Assembly (NCBI GenBank): GCA_028023455.1
Contig: JAQFVV010006215.1
Location: forward strand, 2,828,230-2,892,229
Reading direction: 5' to 3'
Source of the DNA: Epiperipatus broadwayi
Taxonomy: Eukaryota; Onychophora; Udeonychophora; Euonychophora; Peripatidae
Length of the DNA stretch: 64,000 nucleotides
The position numbers and the translations under genes were made by a program. Position 1 is the first letter of the stretch. Each line of letters begins with the position of its first letter. Below, in pieces: positions 33,742 through 45,960 of the stretch. Below the pieces are notes generated by a model that did not search any database, had not been told where the DNA came from, and saw only the letters and a list, made by a program, of their open reading frames with translations.

Positions 33742-34196
33742 TGAATATCCTGGCACCTCACTGATGACACCAGAAGCAGAAACCTGTCTGGGGTTGAGGA
33801 TATTCTCAAAGCTTGTTAAGAGCTTATTTTGCAAGCTCTATATATAACATTTGTAAACATGACATGTGACATCTGACTTGATTTTTTTATCATTTTATTT
33901 TTTTGCTATTAAGGCTTTGGTGATTTTATATTGCTAAAGCTATTAATATATGGTGTATCTGAACTTAGTTCAGTCCCATATGGCTATTTGAGTTAGATAG
34001 CTGGATTGGAAGACATGGATGTCTGACAATTTCAGATTTTCTTCTCAATAGTTATACATTAGATAAAGTGCTGGGCTTGTCCTAGTATTTTTAATCTAAT
34101 GCTGAATATCCTGGCACACCAGAAGCAGAAACCGATCTGGTGTTGAGGATATTCTCAAAGCTTATTAAGAGCTTATTTTGCAAGCTCTATATATAA
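33742..34196 (+). repeat. Direct repeat pair of about 105 bp
   Basis: 33742-33847 and 34103-34196 share TGAATATCCTGGCAC, CCAGAAGCAGAAACC, GGATATTCTCAAAGCTT and AGAGCTTATTTTGCAAGCTC. The second lacks 12 bp (TCACTGATGACA). About 255 bp of unrelated DNA separates them. Confidence 0.8.
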
Positions 34197-35404
34197 TAAT
34201 GAATGTATATATATGGTAAATAAATTGAAAAATAAAAATAGCTGGAAAGTATATACAGTATAAACAAAGATTAATAATAAAAATGTTTGTTTAAAAAAAA
34301 ATTAAAAAACATAATGTGTGTACATAGAAAGAAAATGAGATAATCAATAAATAATTTCCTATTAGCATTTTACTTAAATAAAAATGTAATTTGAAATAAA
34401 ATGGTAGAATCAAAAGTATTTGTTAAATTGTTATAGGAAAAACAAACTTTACAATAGACATTTGTAGATCATGTGACTTTGCATTTGATTTTCACTGAAA
34501 ATATATATATATCCAATGAGAAGCTGGACAAAATTGCAGGAATACCAACCATCTTGATATATTTTTGATATTACATAGCAAAGAAGTAAAAATACATCCC
34601 AGTAGAACTTTGTTATAAAGATGCAGTTGTGGAAAAGAATTTTGACTCTGTTTAAAAGAATACATCATCAGTACCATAATAGCTGATCATTGTGTCAAAA
34701 ATTACTAAACTGGTTATTTCAAAGATGATGATTACATTCACTAAGTGTAAAAAAGAATTTGCTTGAACAAATTATTATCAGAAGAATGTTAGACAACAAT
34801 AGGATTTTATATGAAAATTCACTAAAACATAATGGAATAAGTCACCCCAGAGAGTAATAAATATCCAAATGTTTACCAAAATGATCCATCCATCTGTGTC
34901 TAAGATGCTATTTCACAGCTATTGATTTTCTGTTGTGAATGTTATGATGAAAAATCAATGAAATTATGAATCTTAAGAAATTAACAAATGATTAGAAAGA
35001 TGTCTTGTGGTTGGAGATTGAATCTTTTGCCATTTTGCAGTTGCTGGAAGGATATATATCTGGAGACTATCTAAAAGAATCATCAATCAGACTGCTTTGT
35101 TCCCATTTTAAAAATAGTGGTAATATGGTCAGCTATATCATTGTATTTTTTTTATCTAATCAGTGATCTGCATATATTCATCATCGTTGGAAACTCAAAC
35201 AATTTGAAAAAGCAAGATTACTTCATGATATAAGCAGCATTTACAGATGCTGTAATTTCTATAACTCCTGCTGTCATATTTTGATTTTAGAAACATGATA
35301 ATTTTATTCATCTCCTTGTCTCATCAATTATCTTATTTAAATGTTGATATCTTTAAGGAATTTATTTTTGTTCATGAGAACTGATTTTACTTATTAATGT
35401 TATA
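34197..35404. other. AT-rich intergenic DNA
   Basis: No gene or repeat supported. The local base composition is slightly less extreme at 34800-35300, but frames are broken. Confidence 0.45.
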
Positions 35405-35963
35405 ATTATAAGGGACTTGAATGCGAACTTTTAAAGCTCCCTACATCTATCCAATCTATCTCATACAACTGTAACACATAACCACATGTGAAAAAATTAA
35501 ATGATCTCCAATATCCATATTTCGTGCTAAATCAGCACTCATCAGTTGGTCTAGATCACCATCTTCCACACATATAAATATAGTAAATCTTTAAACTTTA
35601 ATGGAAAAGTTTCAATCTTCTCCACTCTTCAAGTCTTCAGTCATTCATTTCATTAAAAATTCAATGATGAACAAGGGCTTTGAGCATTTCATGCTCGGAT
35701 TTTCAACGAAATGGATGGCTGATGAATTGGAGTGAAGTATATTGAAACTTATCCATTAAAGTTTAAAGATTTACTATATTAATATAATCTGAGCACTGAT
35801 TGTATATATATATGTGGAAGATGGTGATCTAAACCAACTGATGAGTACTGGTTCAGCACAAAATACGTATATCGAAAATCATTTATCTTTTTCACATGTA
35901 TGTGGTCATGTGTATCTATTGTATAAGATATATTGAATAGATGTAGGGAGCTTGAAAGTCCTG
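35405..35963. mobile_element. Foldback element family F1, copy e (longest)
   Basis: Nearly full palindrome with arms of about 250 bp: AGGGACTTGAATGCG, TCATACAACTGTAACACAT, AAATCAGCACTCATCAGTTG and CTTTAATGGAAAAGTTTCAA, mirrored from about 35735 onward. It is closed by a short inner hairpin (GAGCATTTCATGCTC). The right end abuts the GAT-tail of a minus-strand LINE, so that insertion may have used this site. Confidence 0.82.
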
Positions 35964-35965
35964 AC

Positions 35966-36113
35966 AATATATCATCATCATCATCATCAATCATTATCAA
36001 TCCACTGCAGAATGAAGGTCTCTCCAACTTCAACCCACCTTCTCCGATCTTTAACTTCTCCACATCACCCCTGCACACTTTCTCATCTCATCCATCCATC
36101 TCACATGTAGACA
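35966..36113 (-). pseudogene. RTE-type LINE 3' end, minus strand
   Basis: (ATC)n at 35971-35988 is the family 3' tail in reverse. It continues into CCACTGCAGAATGAAGGTCT, TCCAACTTCAACCC and GTTTCTCATCTCATCCATCC, the complement of the ELGETFILQW and WMDE coding region. About 140 bp, 5'-truncated. It is the only minus-strand LINE copy seen. Confidence 0.8.
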
Positions 36114-37457
36114 ATATATATATATTTAAATATTGATTAATGTTATACAATTTCTTTCTTTGTAAAATATAACCATCATAATGGAAATGTAATCAGTCAT
36201 ACATCAATTAATCCCTGTGATTTATTTTCTATATATATATTTAAATTCAATTTTATTAAAACAGTTAAATAAATGCAAAATTTTTTTTAAGTGTTAGAAT
36301 TTTGATTTACTGACAACCATTAAAATTAAAAGGAATAAAAGTAAACATCAAAGCAATACAAAAAACAAAATTGGAATACGATTCTCAAAAATACTTTTAT
36401 TTTCTCTCAATCTTTTGACAATATGAGATATGATAAACATTTTAATATCACTAAATTTATTTGTGGTACCATTTTTATTGAATATAATATATATTGGGCA
36501 TTAGTATTTCTAAATGTATAATAAAAATTATCTATGTTCATTGAAATAAATATAGAATTCTGATTAGATGAAGCTAACATTGATAGTGAATAGTAAAATC
36601 ATGTTAACCACATATATTAATAAATATAAAAAATTATCTTAAGTTGAATTTTGTGATGACTTCATAATTTCTGATGATTAAGTATTTAATGAAACAAAAT
36701 AAGAATCAAAAGAAATAACAGAAATTTACACTTTCAAAAAGATAATTCTAAAGAAAATTGAGTAGATAACATCAACTGGCTGAGAAAACCTTATAGTGAT
36801 TGGGAAACTTATTTCAATCAATGTCAGAGATACTTGCCTAGGAAGATGATGACTCGAATCTGGGGTGTCCCCGGAATAACTATATGAGATTATCAGATAA
36901 ACATTTGTTTTGATTAAAAGTTAGAATTCTACTGGGTGGCTTATTCTTTAGGCTAATCAAACATTTTGTTACATGCTTCACCCTTTTGAGTTGCATTTGC
37001 TTGATGTCTTAAGAGTCTCCTTCTATTACATTGTTACAAGTCAACCTCCTTGAGTTGGAGTTAACTGTTTAATGGCCTGGAGCCTTTTTGTCTTAATAGT
37101 GGAATATTTCAAATTCTTTGGGTTTTGATTATCATTTGTTTAACTACTTGCATAAATTGTAAATATTTATGTTATTAATAAAGTTTTGTTATAAATTTTA
37201 AAATAAATCTTATTAGAGAAAATGGCTGCTAAAAAGTAACGAAGCAGATCAAACACATTATTATGTGATTGATCACATGCTAATGGAATGTGGTTAGGTT
37301 TCTCACTGTCAATTAACCAATGCAGTGAATTTATTGCTTATTTAAAATGACTTTAAGATAAAGAAAACATCTTTTTTTTCAGATGTCTAACAGTGCATAA
37401 CTGAGACACTGATAGGAGCATTTGGATTTGGGATTTGAGAATACCATTTTTAAATAT
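36114..37457. other. AT-rich intergenic DNA
   Basis: A tRNA-like B-box motif (GATTCGAGTC on the minus strand, about 36852) is isolated. Nothing else recognised. Confidence 0.4.
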
Positions 37458-38127
37458 GATACTTGTTCATTATCCTGTCTACCAAGCTTGGCTGACTTTT
37501 TTTAATTATACAGCTTCAAGGGCATACAATAAATATTTAAAACAAAATGGCTGACAAGAAGTCATATTTAATATTTACAAGTTTTTGTTTTTATTATTTA
37601 AAAAAAAGAAAAATGCAAAAATTAATTATATTTCCACTTTATTACTTTTTGTATTAAATCAACTTATTAACATAAAAATAATAAAAATATAAGAAACATG
37701 TGTCATATTATGCCCATTAACACAACTTGTTAATATAAAAATAAAAAACATATAAGAAATAAAGTATCATATTGTACCCATTCATTCAGGAACTACTCCC
37801 CTGCATGCTATTTGTCAAAGAAAGATCCCAAATTTTCATCATGTTGCCAAAATGGTAATGACAAAAATAAAGACACTGAAAGTAAACAAACTACGACAAT
37901 GTTGAGAGATTTGTCAATGTTTATGTTATAAATAAATAAAAAATTGAAATAAACCTCTGAATGGAATTTATAATCGATTTATTAATTTATTTAAACTTAA
38001 CCAACACATTTGGTAAAATAAAATTGAAAAAAAAAAACAAACAACATAAAATACTTGTAGCTCCTGAAACTATATAATTAAAATAAAAGACTGCCAAGCT
38101 TGGTAGGCAGGATAATACACAAGTACC
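37458..38127. repeat. Inverted repeat arms around 530-bp spacer
   Basis: 37458-37526 (TACTTGTTCATTATCCTGTC, TACCAAGCTTGG) is mirrored at about 38066-38127. The spacer holds a 63-bp direct repeat (37660-37722, 37723-37785; CAACTTATTAACATAAAAAT). It is probably a foldback or TIR element. No ORF and no clear target duplication. Confidence 0.65.
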
Positions 38128-39107
38128 TAAAACATACACAAATAATTGTATCTCATATCCTAAAAGCTAATAGAGTCATCAGTCAAGTCTATAATTATAT
38201 CCAAAGGTACAGGTGCTAAAAATAGTCTACCTGTTTAAAAACCTAGCCTAACAATCAGTGATGACCATTTATTTGCCCATTTACAATTATCAAATGGAGA
38301 TTGTATGAAGTGAATCACTATATAATATTAAATGAAACATTTGTTACAATTTGGGACTTTATATAAAAATGAAACAATGGCATTTTGGAAATTGATGATA
38401 TATCAAAACAGTAAAATATCAAATGTTTCGAATAAGTTGTTAAATTGATAAGTGGTACAGAATCGTTTTGAACTGACAAAACATTTTAAAAGATCATGAT
38501 GAATTTTAATACTAAAATTGGAAAGTATTTAAAAGTATATCCATAAATTTTAATAAGACAGACATATTGTATAAATTATATGAAAAAAGAAAAATTATAT
38601 TATAAATTCATTTTGAAATAAATCCAAAGAGGAAATGAGCATTCAAATAAAACCATAAATTGGATTATTTTTTGATTAATGAAAAATATCTATTGCAAGA
38701 CTGTAATGTGTTTAGTAGATTCAATACAGGAATATTTAAGTATATGTTAGTGTAAAACTTGACAAAATCTATTTTAAAATGGTAATATCACCCACTTTAC
38801 ATTCAGAATTATTTTAAAATGACTAATTTGAAAGAACTGAATATCTGGAATTTTATAAAATGGTATGAAAAAGTTAATATTTCATATAATTGTGAAATAG
38901 TAAACAAAATTATAAAAAGTATTTATTATGATAATTGGAAGAAAAATTATTTCAGTAATAAGATGTTTTTAATAAACGGACATTTGAAAGACTTCTGTAA
39001 AGAAATGCATAATAAAGAAGAGATGAAAAGTGCAAAAAAAATTAAAAACTGCAATTATTTGAAATGTTTTAATAGAAATTGGTGAAGATAGATTTTTTTT
39101 TTGCAAA
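38128..39107. other. AT-rich DNA
   Basis: The 88-codon frame 38819-39085 (+) is Lys/Asn/Ile-rich without a recognisable motif, and I regard it as chance. Confidence 0.4.
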
Positions 39108-39445
39108 GCTATATACCAAATAGGTACTTACATATTACACCTACTGATCATGTTTGTAATGACAAAATGTCATACTTTTTTTTAGTAGGGGGAAGAGGTT
39201 GTTTGTAATGGTAGAATGCTATATTAAAGAGTCAACTATCTGTTTTTATTTAGTATCATAATATATTTCTTATTTTTGTATAAAAATTTATACTTTTCAT
39301 ATTTTTAAAAAATTGACTTTTTAATATGGCATTCTGCTGTCACAAACACCTTCCTCACCCTCACTGGAGAAAATTATAGCATTCTCCCATTGCAAACATG
39401 GGAAGCAAGTCTAATATGTAAGTTCCCATCAAATTTCTATATGAT
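39108..39445. mobile_element. Foldback repeat F11
   Basis: Both ends match in inversion: GGTACTTACATATTACAC ... CATGTTTGTAATG at the left against the complement at 39385-39440, and AGGTTGTTTGTAATGGTAGA against its mirror at about 39325-39350. The inner A/T-rich loop is about 100 nt. Confidence 0.75.
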
Positions 39446-39589
39446 AAGAATATGCTAGATAATCTGATTAAATGTAATGTTTATTGTTTAAGAAAGAAGA
39501 AAAAATATATTAGAAATTACAGCCATATCATTTTTGTTTATAAGTTTAATATGTACCATATTTACCAGCATATAGAATGCAACTCATTG

Positions 39590-39668
39590 GTGGCCTAATG
39601 ATTAACATAGCTGCCTTCCAAGCAACTGGCCCGGGTTCGCTTCCAGGTCAACACATTTGACATATGAA
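39590..39668 (+). mobile_element. tRNA-Gly-derived SINE-A, copy 5 (anticodon TCC)
   Basis: Head TCATTGGTGGCCTAATGATT, GCTGCCTTCCAAGC (anticodon TCC), GGGTTCGCTTCC, then ACATTTGACATATGAAA. It is inserted just inside the left end of the pogo-like element, so it is younger than that element. Confidence 0.8.
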
Positions 39669-39792
39669 ATAATAATAATTTTCTATTATTTTTTCATGAA
39701 TTTCCATAATGATTTATTGCATTAATTTTATAGTTATTTATGTCTACAAAAAATATAATTAGGAGGAAACACTGTAGTTATGTACCTTTTAA

Positions 39793-39903
39793 TCTTCATC
39801 CTCAAAATTCAGAAATTCATATCCAGAGTTAAATGAAGAATCACTTGAAGCCTCTTCAGAAACTGAATCTTCATATAACAAATCATCCTCTATGCCATTA
39901 AAT
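39793..39903 (-). pseudogene. Transposase C-terminal remnant
   Basis: The minus strand reads PFNGIEDDLLYEDS, then SEEASSDSS and a final FEDED before a stop. A preceding out-of-phase FMKCELVTI suggests one lost base. Acidic tails beginning with N-x-x-x-G-x-EDD are common at the end of pogo/DDE transposases in invertebrates. The DDE core was not found in the element, which is internally deleted or decayed. Confidence 0.4.
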
Positions 39904-40509
39904 GGTTACTAATTCACATTTCATAAATGGCTTTACAAATATCTCATGTTGTATAGCATAGAAGAATCTGCATTGTTTTTGAGTCATATTTTTCCAAGAA
40001 ATCTCAACATAAAATAACAGAACATTGATAATGTTCTGAACAAATCTATGTTTAAAGTTTAAACATTACAGTGCATCGTTGAAATATGATCACACATACA
40101 TTGAATGAATTGTAACTTGAAAAGTCAATGGATCTAAATTCTATTTTACTGGAATACTCCCTCTTTCAATAACAAAACTTAAAATATATCACAATGTATC
40201 TTTACAGAACAGAAACAAAATTATGGAAATGATTTATTTGAAACCGCTGTTTTGCAAATGGACAAAATTCAATAGAATACCTATATATGTATATTAATAT
40301 AAACCAGAAGTTTCAGACTGGCTGAAATTTCAACTCATAATTTTGATTACTAATGCATAAGATGCACCCCATATTTTAGGCATATTTTGAGGCTAAAAAG
40401 CAAATATGGTAAATATTTACTAAAATTATTACAAATTATCTATAAAACATTTAAAACTTAAGCCAAATAAGAAAATAAGTTGAATCTAAAAATGATATTA
40501 GCATAATAG

Positions 40510-41600
40510 ACAACACCCAAGTATTTAAGAGAAGTTATAGACCAATAAGTGTGGATTGCCATTTTAGATTGTGAAATAGCATTTATTTATAAACATTTCT
40601 GCTATAATTAAAGCTTTAAAACATCAAGATTTATTAATTATATTTATAAAACCATAGAAATAGTGATTCAACTATCACACTTAAGTAGTATTAAGATTAA
40701 GGATAAGAAAATGATTTCATCTCTCCAGTGTTTTATAGCAGTTTTTCAGAAAGTAGTTTATGAATTACTAAATAAATAAATGAGTAGATTCATTTAGATT
40801 TTACAGATAATGGTCTTTTTTTTTTCATAATTAATGCTTCAAAACTGAAGAAATTTTTAATGTTACAAAGCTATCAGATGAAAGTAAAAAAACGGCTAAA
40901 GATAAATATTAAAATAATGATCAATGACTTTTTGAAGGACAAAATAAAAATTACTAATAATGAATAAATTAATTGTAAATACCCTTGACTAAATTTCTAA
41001 TACAGATTGATCAATGAATGAAATTAATTGTAGAATTAAATTTAGATGAATGAATTTGGCAAAAAAAAAAAAACAACTTTATAGTAAAAAAAATAAATTA
41101 TATATATGCTTAAAGCAGAAAATTTTTAATAAGCATATTCTCACAATGCTTTTATTTATGAACTTCTGGCATCCATTGATTACTCTTGTTAGCACAAGGT
41201 GGCATTACTGTATGGAGAGTTTTGCCTTTATTTATGAACTTGTGAGTTGGGTATTTAATAGAAAAGCGATATGAATATTGCAATCCATATACTGAAATAG
41301 TAAGAGGTGTGTGCAAATTATAAAGAGACATGAAAAGAAAATTACAAAAGTGAAATGTGTCACTGATGCCATTAAAAGAATGGATGCTGAAGTATATTTG
41401 AACTGGACATGTTTTTAGAGGGGGTAGTAATAGATGAATAATTGAAGTGTTAACTGGATTTTAAGAAACTGAAAGATCTAGAAAAAAAGACAAGATGTAT
41501 GGATGACAAAATGAAAGTTGTTGAAATTATATGGAAAAAACCGTGAATCAGAGAAATTAGATTATACTTAGAGGGATTGCCATCTTGAAATGATAATAGT
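40510..41600 (+). pseudogene. RTE-type LINE fragment, very decayed
   Basis: Order of recognisable pieces: QVFKRSYR (motif preceding RT A), ISSLQCFIAVFQKV, ILQ and FHLDFTD, KIKITNNE, MNEINCRIKF, FNKHILTMLL, RMDAEVYLNWTCF, RCMDDKMKVVEIIWKK. These parallel 19375-20475 throughout with many stops. An F3 retroposon fragment interrupts it at 41166-41226. The catalytic region reads DFTDNG, so it is inactive. Confidence 0.7.
41166..41226 (+). mobile_element. Palindromic retroposon F3, copy 4 (5'-truncated, 15-bp TSD)
   Basis: 61 bp from CTGGCATCCATTGATTACTC to TGGAGAGTTTTGCC, bounded by TTTATTTATGAACTT at 41151-41165 and 41227-41241. A one-sided truncation with a long target duplication is the signature of target-primed reverse transcription. 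It sets the family's 3' end at ...GAGTTTTGCC. Confidence 0.9.
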
Positions 41601-42705
41601 TAAAAATAATCATGACGATTAGGAAAATATAAAAATAAAACATGAATAGAAATATAATAAAGAAATTATTTCAAGAAAATATATCTTTTGGGTGTTTTTT
41701 TTTCCATATGTTCACTAAAAGGACATTTAATTTAAAGTGGTAGAAAGATCTACTGTGTTTTAGTACTAAATAGTTATATATCTGCTGTGCAATGATTTCT
41801 TATCCTCTAAAGATGTTAGAAGTAGAAAGTAGTCCCAATCTTGCATGAGAATGAAGTGGTAAAAATTATTAAACTATCAAGACAGGCTGGACCTCCAGAT
41901 GTTAATATCTAATTCATATGAAAAGTGAAGGCTGGTCATTAAATACATTCATGATAAGAAGGAATTGGTGTGAGCTTTTAATTCTGGTGGATGGTTGCCA
42001 TTATGATGGAGTTGAGATGAGAGATGAACTGAAAAAAACCAAAAATTCTAGAAATAGTCATTTAAGTTTCTATTTCATCTTTTTAAAAACAGAATGTTAA
42101 TATTATAAATATTAACTATCAATGAAGAAAGAATATATCTGCAGGGAATTACATTCCACTTTTTATGTATATGTATATATAAAGTAAAAAAAAAAAAAAT
42201 CCAGACAGGAAAGTTTCAGTAGCATTGGTATGCAAATCACAAAACAATTATGAATTAGTTTTATAAAATTGACGTCAAAATGTTTTACTTTATATTCTAA
42301 TGTTCTCTCACCATTTGATTTTTTTTTTTTTTCTATTAAATATGCTGCATAATCTTACTTAGATTATAATATATTTTAATTATCTATATATAGTAAAATA
42401 AATATAGACTACTGGTATCTTTAACATGTCACATGACTACTGAAGTTTTCATATGATTGCCATTGTGAGAACGGTGTTATAATTATATTACTGTTTAAAT
42501 ATTTTAAATCAAAAATTTCTCACAATAACTACTTAAGTTAATAAACCCTATACAAACAAAAACATACTAAAGCTTTATGATAAAGTAGAAATATTAAAGG
42601 AAATGCTTTACTATATAACTGCTTAAACAAATTACTATCTGTAGTCAAAATAAGAGTCATAAATCAATTCATAACCCTATCTTTTAAGCTTGTAAGTTAT
42701 AAACA
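41601..42705. other. AT-rich intergenic DNA
   Basis: No supported feature. The frame 41918-42100 has no recognisable domain. Confidence 0.45.
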
Positions 42706-42916
42706 GTGAGGATTGCCAATTCCTCTACAAGCTTTATGATAAATGCCTAGCCAGAGCCAGCACTTAAAATATCTCTGTCAGGAACTCCTTCCCAGTGTCT
42801 GAACCTACCCTGACACCTCTTTGAGGAGTGCCAAAGCACGAAACCATGGTCAGGGTTTGGGAAGGGGTTCCTGACAGAGATATTTTAAGTGCTGGCTCTG
42901 GCTAGGCATTTATCAT
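42706..42916. mobile_element. Foldback element family F4, copy b
   Basis: CAGTGAGGATTGCCAATTCC, CCAGAGCCAGCACTTAAAAT, GTGTCTGAACCTACCCTGAC and GAGTGCCAAAGCACGAAACC match copy a at 17646-17985. The right arm ends at GGCATTTATCATAAA and lacks the outermost 35 bp. Confidence 0.8.
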
Positions 42917-43015
42917 AAATTACTATCTGGTATTAAATATGTGGTGCATAAATTTACATATAAGAAAGTGATATTATATGAAGTTCAAAAAATTGCTCAT
43001 ATTTAGACCTTGTAC

Positions 43016-43121
43016 TTTTTTTTTCTCATGTGTCATAGCATCAGCCGGGAAGCGAACCTGCTAACCCAGGACAACTGCTTGTAAAGCAGCTAATGCTGGC
43101 TTCTCAACCACCAATGCTTGA
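43016..43121 (-). mobile_element. tRNA-Gly-derived SINE-A, copy 6
   Basis: Minus strand: GCATTGGTGGTTGAGAAGCC, GCTGCTTTACAAGCAG (anticodon TAC), GGGTTAGCAGGTTCGC (shared T-arm insertion with copy 2), then GATGCTATGACACATGAG and an A-run. Confidence 0.82.
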
Positions 43122-45711
43122 CCATTAAAAATTCATAATATTAATCTCATATGGCTACTTATTTAAAAATTCTACTATAAATGTAAATATAATTTAGATT
43201 TTGACTTTATATTTGGATAACTGTTTATTATGGAATGTAAAGTACACTATGAAATACAGAACAAATTTTACTTTAGCCTTTTTCTCTATTTAATCATTTT
43301 GTTCTAATTATATATATACCATTTTCACATCTATTTTATTGTCTTATGGTTTAAAATCTCCGTAATGTTGGACTCTGGAGTTCAAGGATTATGATTCCAG
43401 ATCACTGAACTATGCTTGGACTTCCTAAAAGTCGCAACATATAAACCATTCACCTATTTATCTATTTCATTGAAGAAATGTTCTCTTTACAAGTTTTTAA
43501 AACCTATTCTAAGATTATTGCTTTAAACAAATCAGTTGAGTTATTTGCTGCTGCCATAATTTTTAGTCTGAAAATTCAAGCCACTCTGTGTATTGATATA
43601 ATCTTTGGATTTTCTACTTTATTTTAAACTGAGCAGTTTTAAAGTCAACACAGATTTGATATTTAAAGCTTGACAAATAACACTGAGATAATATCAAATA
43701 ACAGAAATCACAATGAGGAAAATCTAGTGAATACATCAATACATAGAATGACTTGATTTTGAGAAGGAAAACAATATATCAATTACCTGAATTTTATTTT
43801 TATACAATTTTGAAACTCTAAAGACAAATTGTAAATATGTAAGTTAGATGTCATATTAAGAAGCTGTTAAGTAATAATAACAATCTAATTCCCTATGATC
43901 CAAATACACAGACTTGTCTTCAGGCAGAAAACATTGCATATACAGAAGTTGAATATATTAGGGTAAGTTAAGAATTAATATTATATGTATATATATTTCA
44001 TAATTATTGTAGTCTTAAGGTAATTTAAGATTATAATTTTCATTTTAATATTATTTTCCATCTAAAGCGTAATCCAGTTTTGTGAAACTAAATGAAAAAG
44101 ATACAAGTGTTAAATTCTATGCAAATTCCAATAAATTTCTATAATTTTTTACTGCAATCTTTACGTTCATTGAAGCTTCATTATGTTTTCATCTTCATTT
44201 TAATCAATACTCCGACCTCATATTTCATCTAAAACTTTGTTTACTATTTTAAAAATATACAAAAATAAGCATTAAAATAAATAAACGGAAAGACAATAAG
44301 TACTTACTTGATTAAAAAAAGGAAGTCAGTAGAGACATTTTTGACAATATATTGCTAAGTATGAAATACTTTGCATATTCATAAAAGCACCATGGAGAGA
44401 GAAAATATAGATTTAATAATTAAACAAGAATAGGAATCATTTGAAAATTTCTATTCTAAAAATATTGTTAGCCAGATATATATTCCTGCTTACAGAAAAT
44501 TAAATTCCACTACATGGTCACTGTAAATATATATGAAAATAGGAAAAAGTAGTCACTCATTTAATGGAAGGAATCTCCATTATCACTGCACAAAAAACAA
44601 GTATGTCATGAAAATAAAGATCAGAACTCATTAAAGTTTAAAATGATTGAATAATGTGGTATTACAGGAATTGGTGAATAATTATCATGTTTAATAATTT
44701 AAACTTTATGAAGAGCTGAGATTTTTGTGTATGAAATAAATAGAGAAGTGGCCATGTTTAAACATAGTCATATTTGTGCACTAGTAGTTTCTGATTGGTC
44801 AATAGAATGCAGACCATTGTTTATTTTAATGGAAGTTGATATGATCTTTAGAAGAATTTTAATTCATTAACATTACATGGATTGTCTATGACAAATTAAT
44901 TTTAAATGCAAGGCAAACATTTTAAAAGTTTAAACGTATTCAAGAACAAGTAATAAAATATTTGCAAAAACTTACCATTTGAGATACATTTTCAAAATGT
45001 TCATCTCAAGAATTGCAATCTCTGCATTCTAATTACTTTTGTATTTCAATTGTGGAATACTTTTATTAATTAGAGATGGTGATCATGTGCTTAATTAAAC
45101 TTCTTCTCTCAATGAATTCAGTAAATTTGTTATACTTTTCACATCTAATTCCTAATTTAAATTTGTCTTTTTGATAAATGTTGAATCTAGTTCATTTATA
45201 CATATTATCATAATTCATATATAACCAAAATATTACATTTCAGAAATATGTGATTTTGACTAGTAGTGGAATGCTGACAGAAAAATTATATATATATATT
45301 TTTTTAAAAAAAAAAAACCTTTATGTTTTACATTTTATCACTTTAGCTACATCCAGTTGACTAATTGTTAATTTATATATTAAGAATCTAATTAAAATAG
45401 ACATTAAATCAGGATAAAATTATAAACTATTTATCTAGCCCAAGCAAGCCTTAACCAAGCAAAAAAAATTGATATTAGCTTTTAGTAATTAACTCAAGAT
45501 CAAATTAAATTATATAATCACTATACACAAGTAAAGGTATGTATTTATAAAGGTTATTAAGTGATCCAATTGGACACAATTATTGTAACCTTAAGATTAA
45601 ATAAATTTAACTATGATACAAAAAATTATTGCCCAATATCTTGCATATTTATTTCTTACAAAATATCTGAATCATATTAAAAAGAATTTTGCCAATAGTT
45701 AAGAGCCATCT
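43122..45711. other. AT-rich intergenic DNA
   Basis: No gene or family member recognised. GAGTTCAAGGATTATGATTC at 43378 faintly resembles a Pol III B box. A run of T then A (45299-45318) is low complexity. Confidence 0.45.
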
Positions 45712-45779
45712 AGTGATAGAGTGAGCTAGGTTTAAGACTAGAAGTTGATAGAGTGAGCTGGGTTTAAGACTAGAAGTTG
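45712..45779 (+). repeat. 32-bp tandem duplication
   Basis: Two units with period 32 share GATAGAGTGAGCT and GGGTTTAAGACTAGAAGTTG (one A/G difference). Confidence 0.85.
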
Positions 45780-45780
45780 C

Positions 45781-45960
45781 TGTGAACAAGCTAAATACAT
45801 CAACATAATATGCTGACTATGACTACTAATTAGTCGAAAGCATGCTCAGCATACTATGTTGATATATTTAGCATTTTTATTTTAAAATATTAAACAAGCT
45901 TTTCTTAGTATACATGCTGTATGTATTATTTATATTGAATTACATTTTTTTGAGAAAGTT
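45781..45960. repeat. Foldback family F6, copy a
   Basis: GCTAAATACATCAACATAAT ATGCTGA is mirrored by TCAGCATACTATGTTGAT ATATTTAGC around a loop of about 35 nt. A 3' flank follows (AAACAAGCTTTTCTTAGTAT ... TTGAATTACATTTTTTTGAG) that also follows copy b. Confidence 0.75.

Larger units (their letters stand above)
39556..40409 (-). mobile_element. pogo-like (Tc1/mariner) deletion derivative
   Basis: Ends CCATATTTACCAGCATATAG and, read inward from the right, CCATATTTGC ... GGGGTGCATCTTATGC form degenerate terminal inverted repeats. Both are flanked by the dinucleotide TA (39554-39555 and 40410-40411), the Tc1/mariner target duplication. The (G)CATATAAGATGCACC-type end is shared by a widespread animal repeat type. 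A minus-strand C-terminal transposase remnant lies inside, and a SINE-A has inserted near the left end. Superfamily assignment is inference. Confidence 0.55.

Noticed and set aside
33742-34196. Two spaced repeats as a CRISPR-like array
   Set aside because: Only two units of about 105 bp with a 255-bp gap in a eukaryotic context; not an array.
38819-39085. 88-codon Lys/Asn-rich frame
   Set aside because: Low-complexity AT-rich codons only and no family resemblance.
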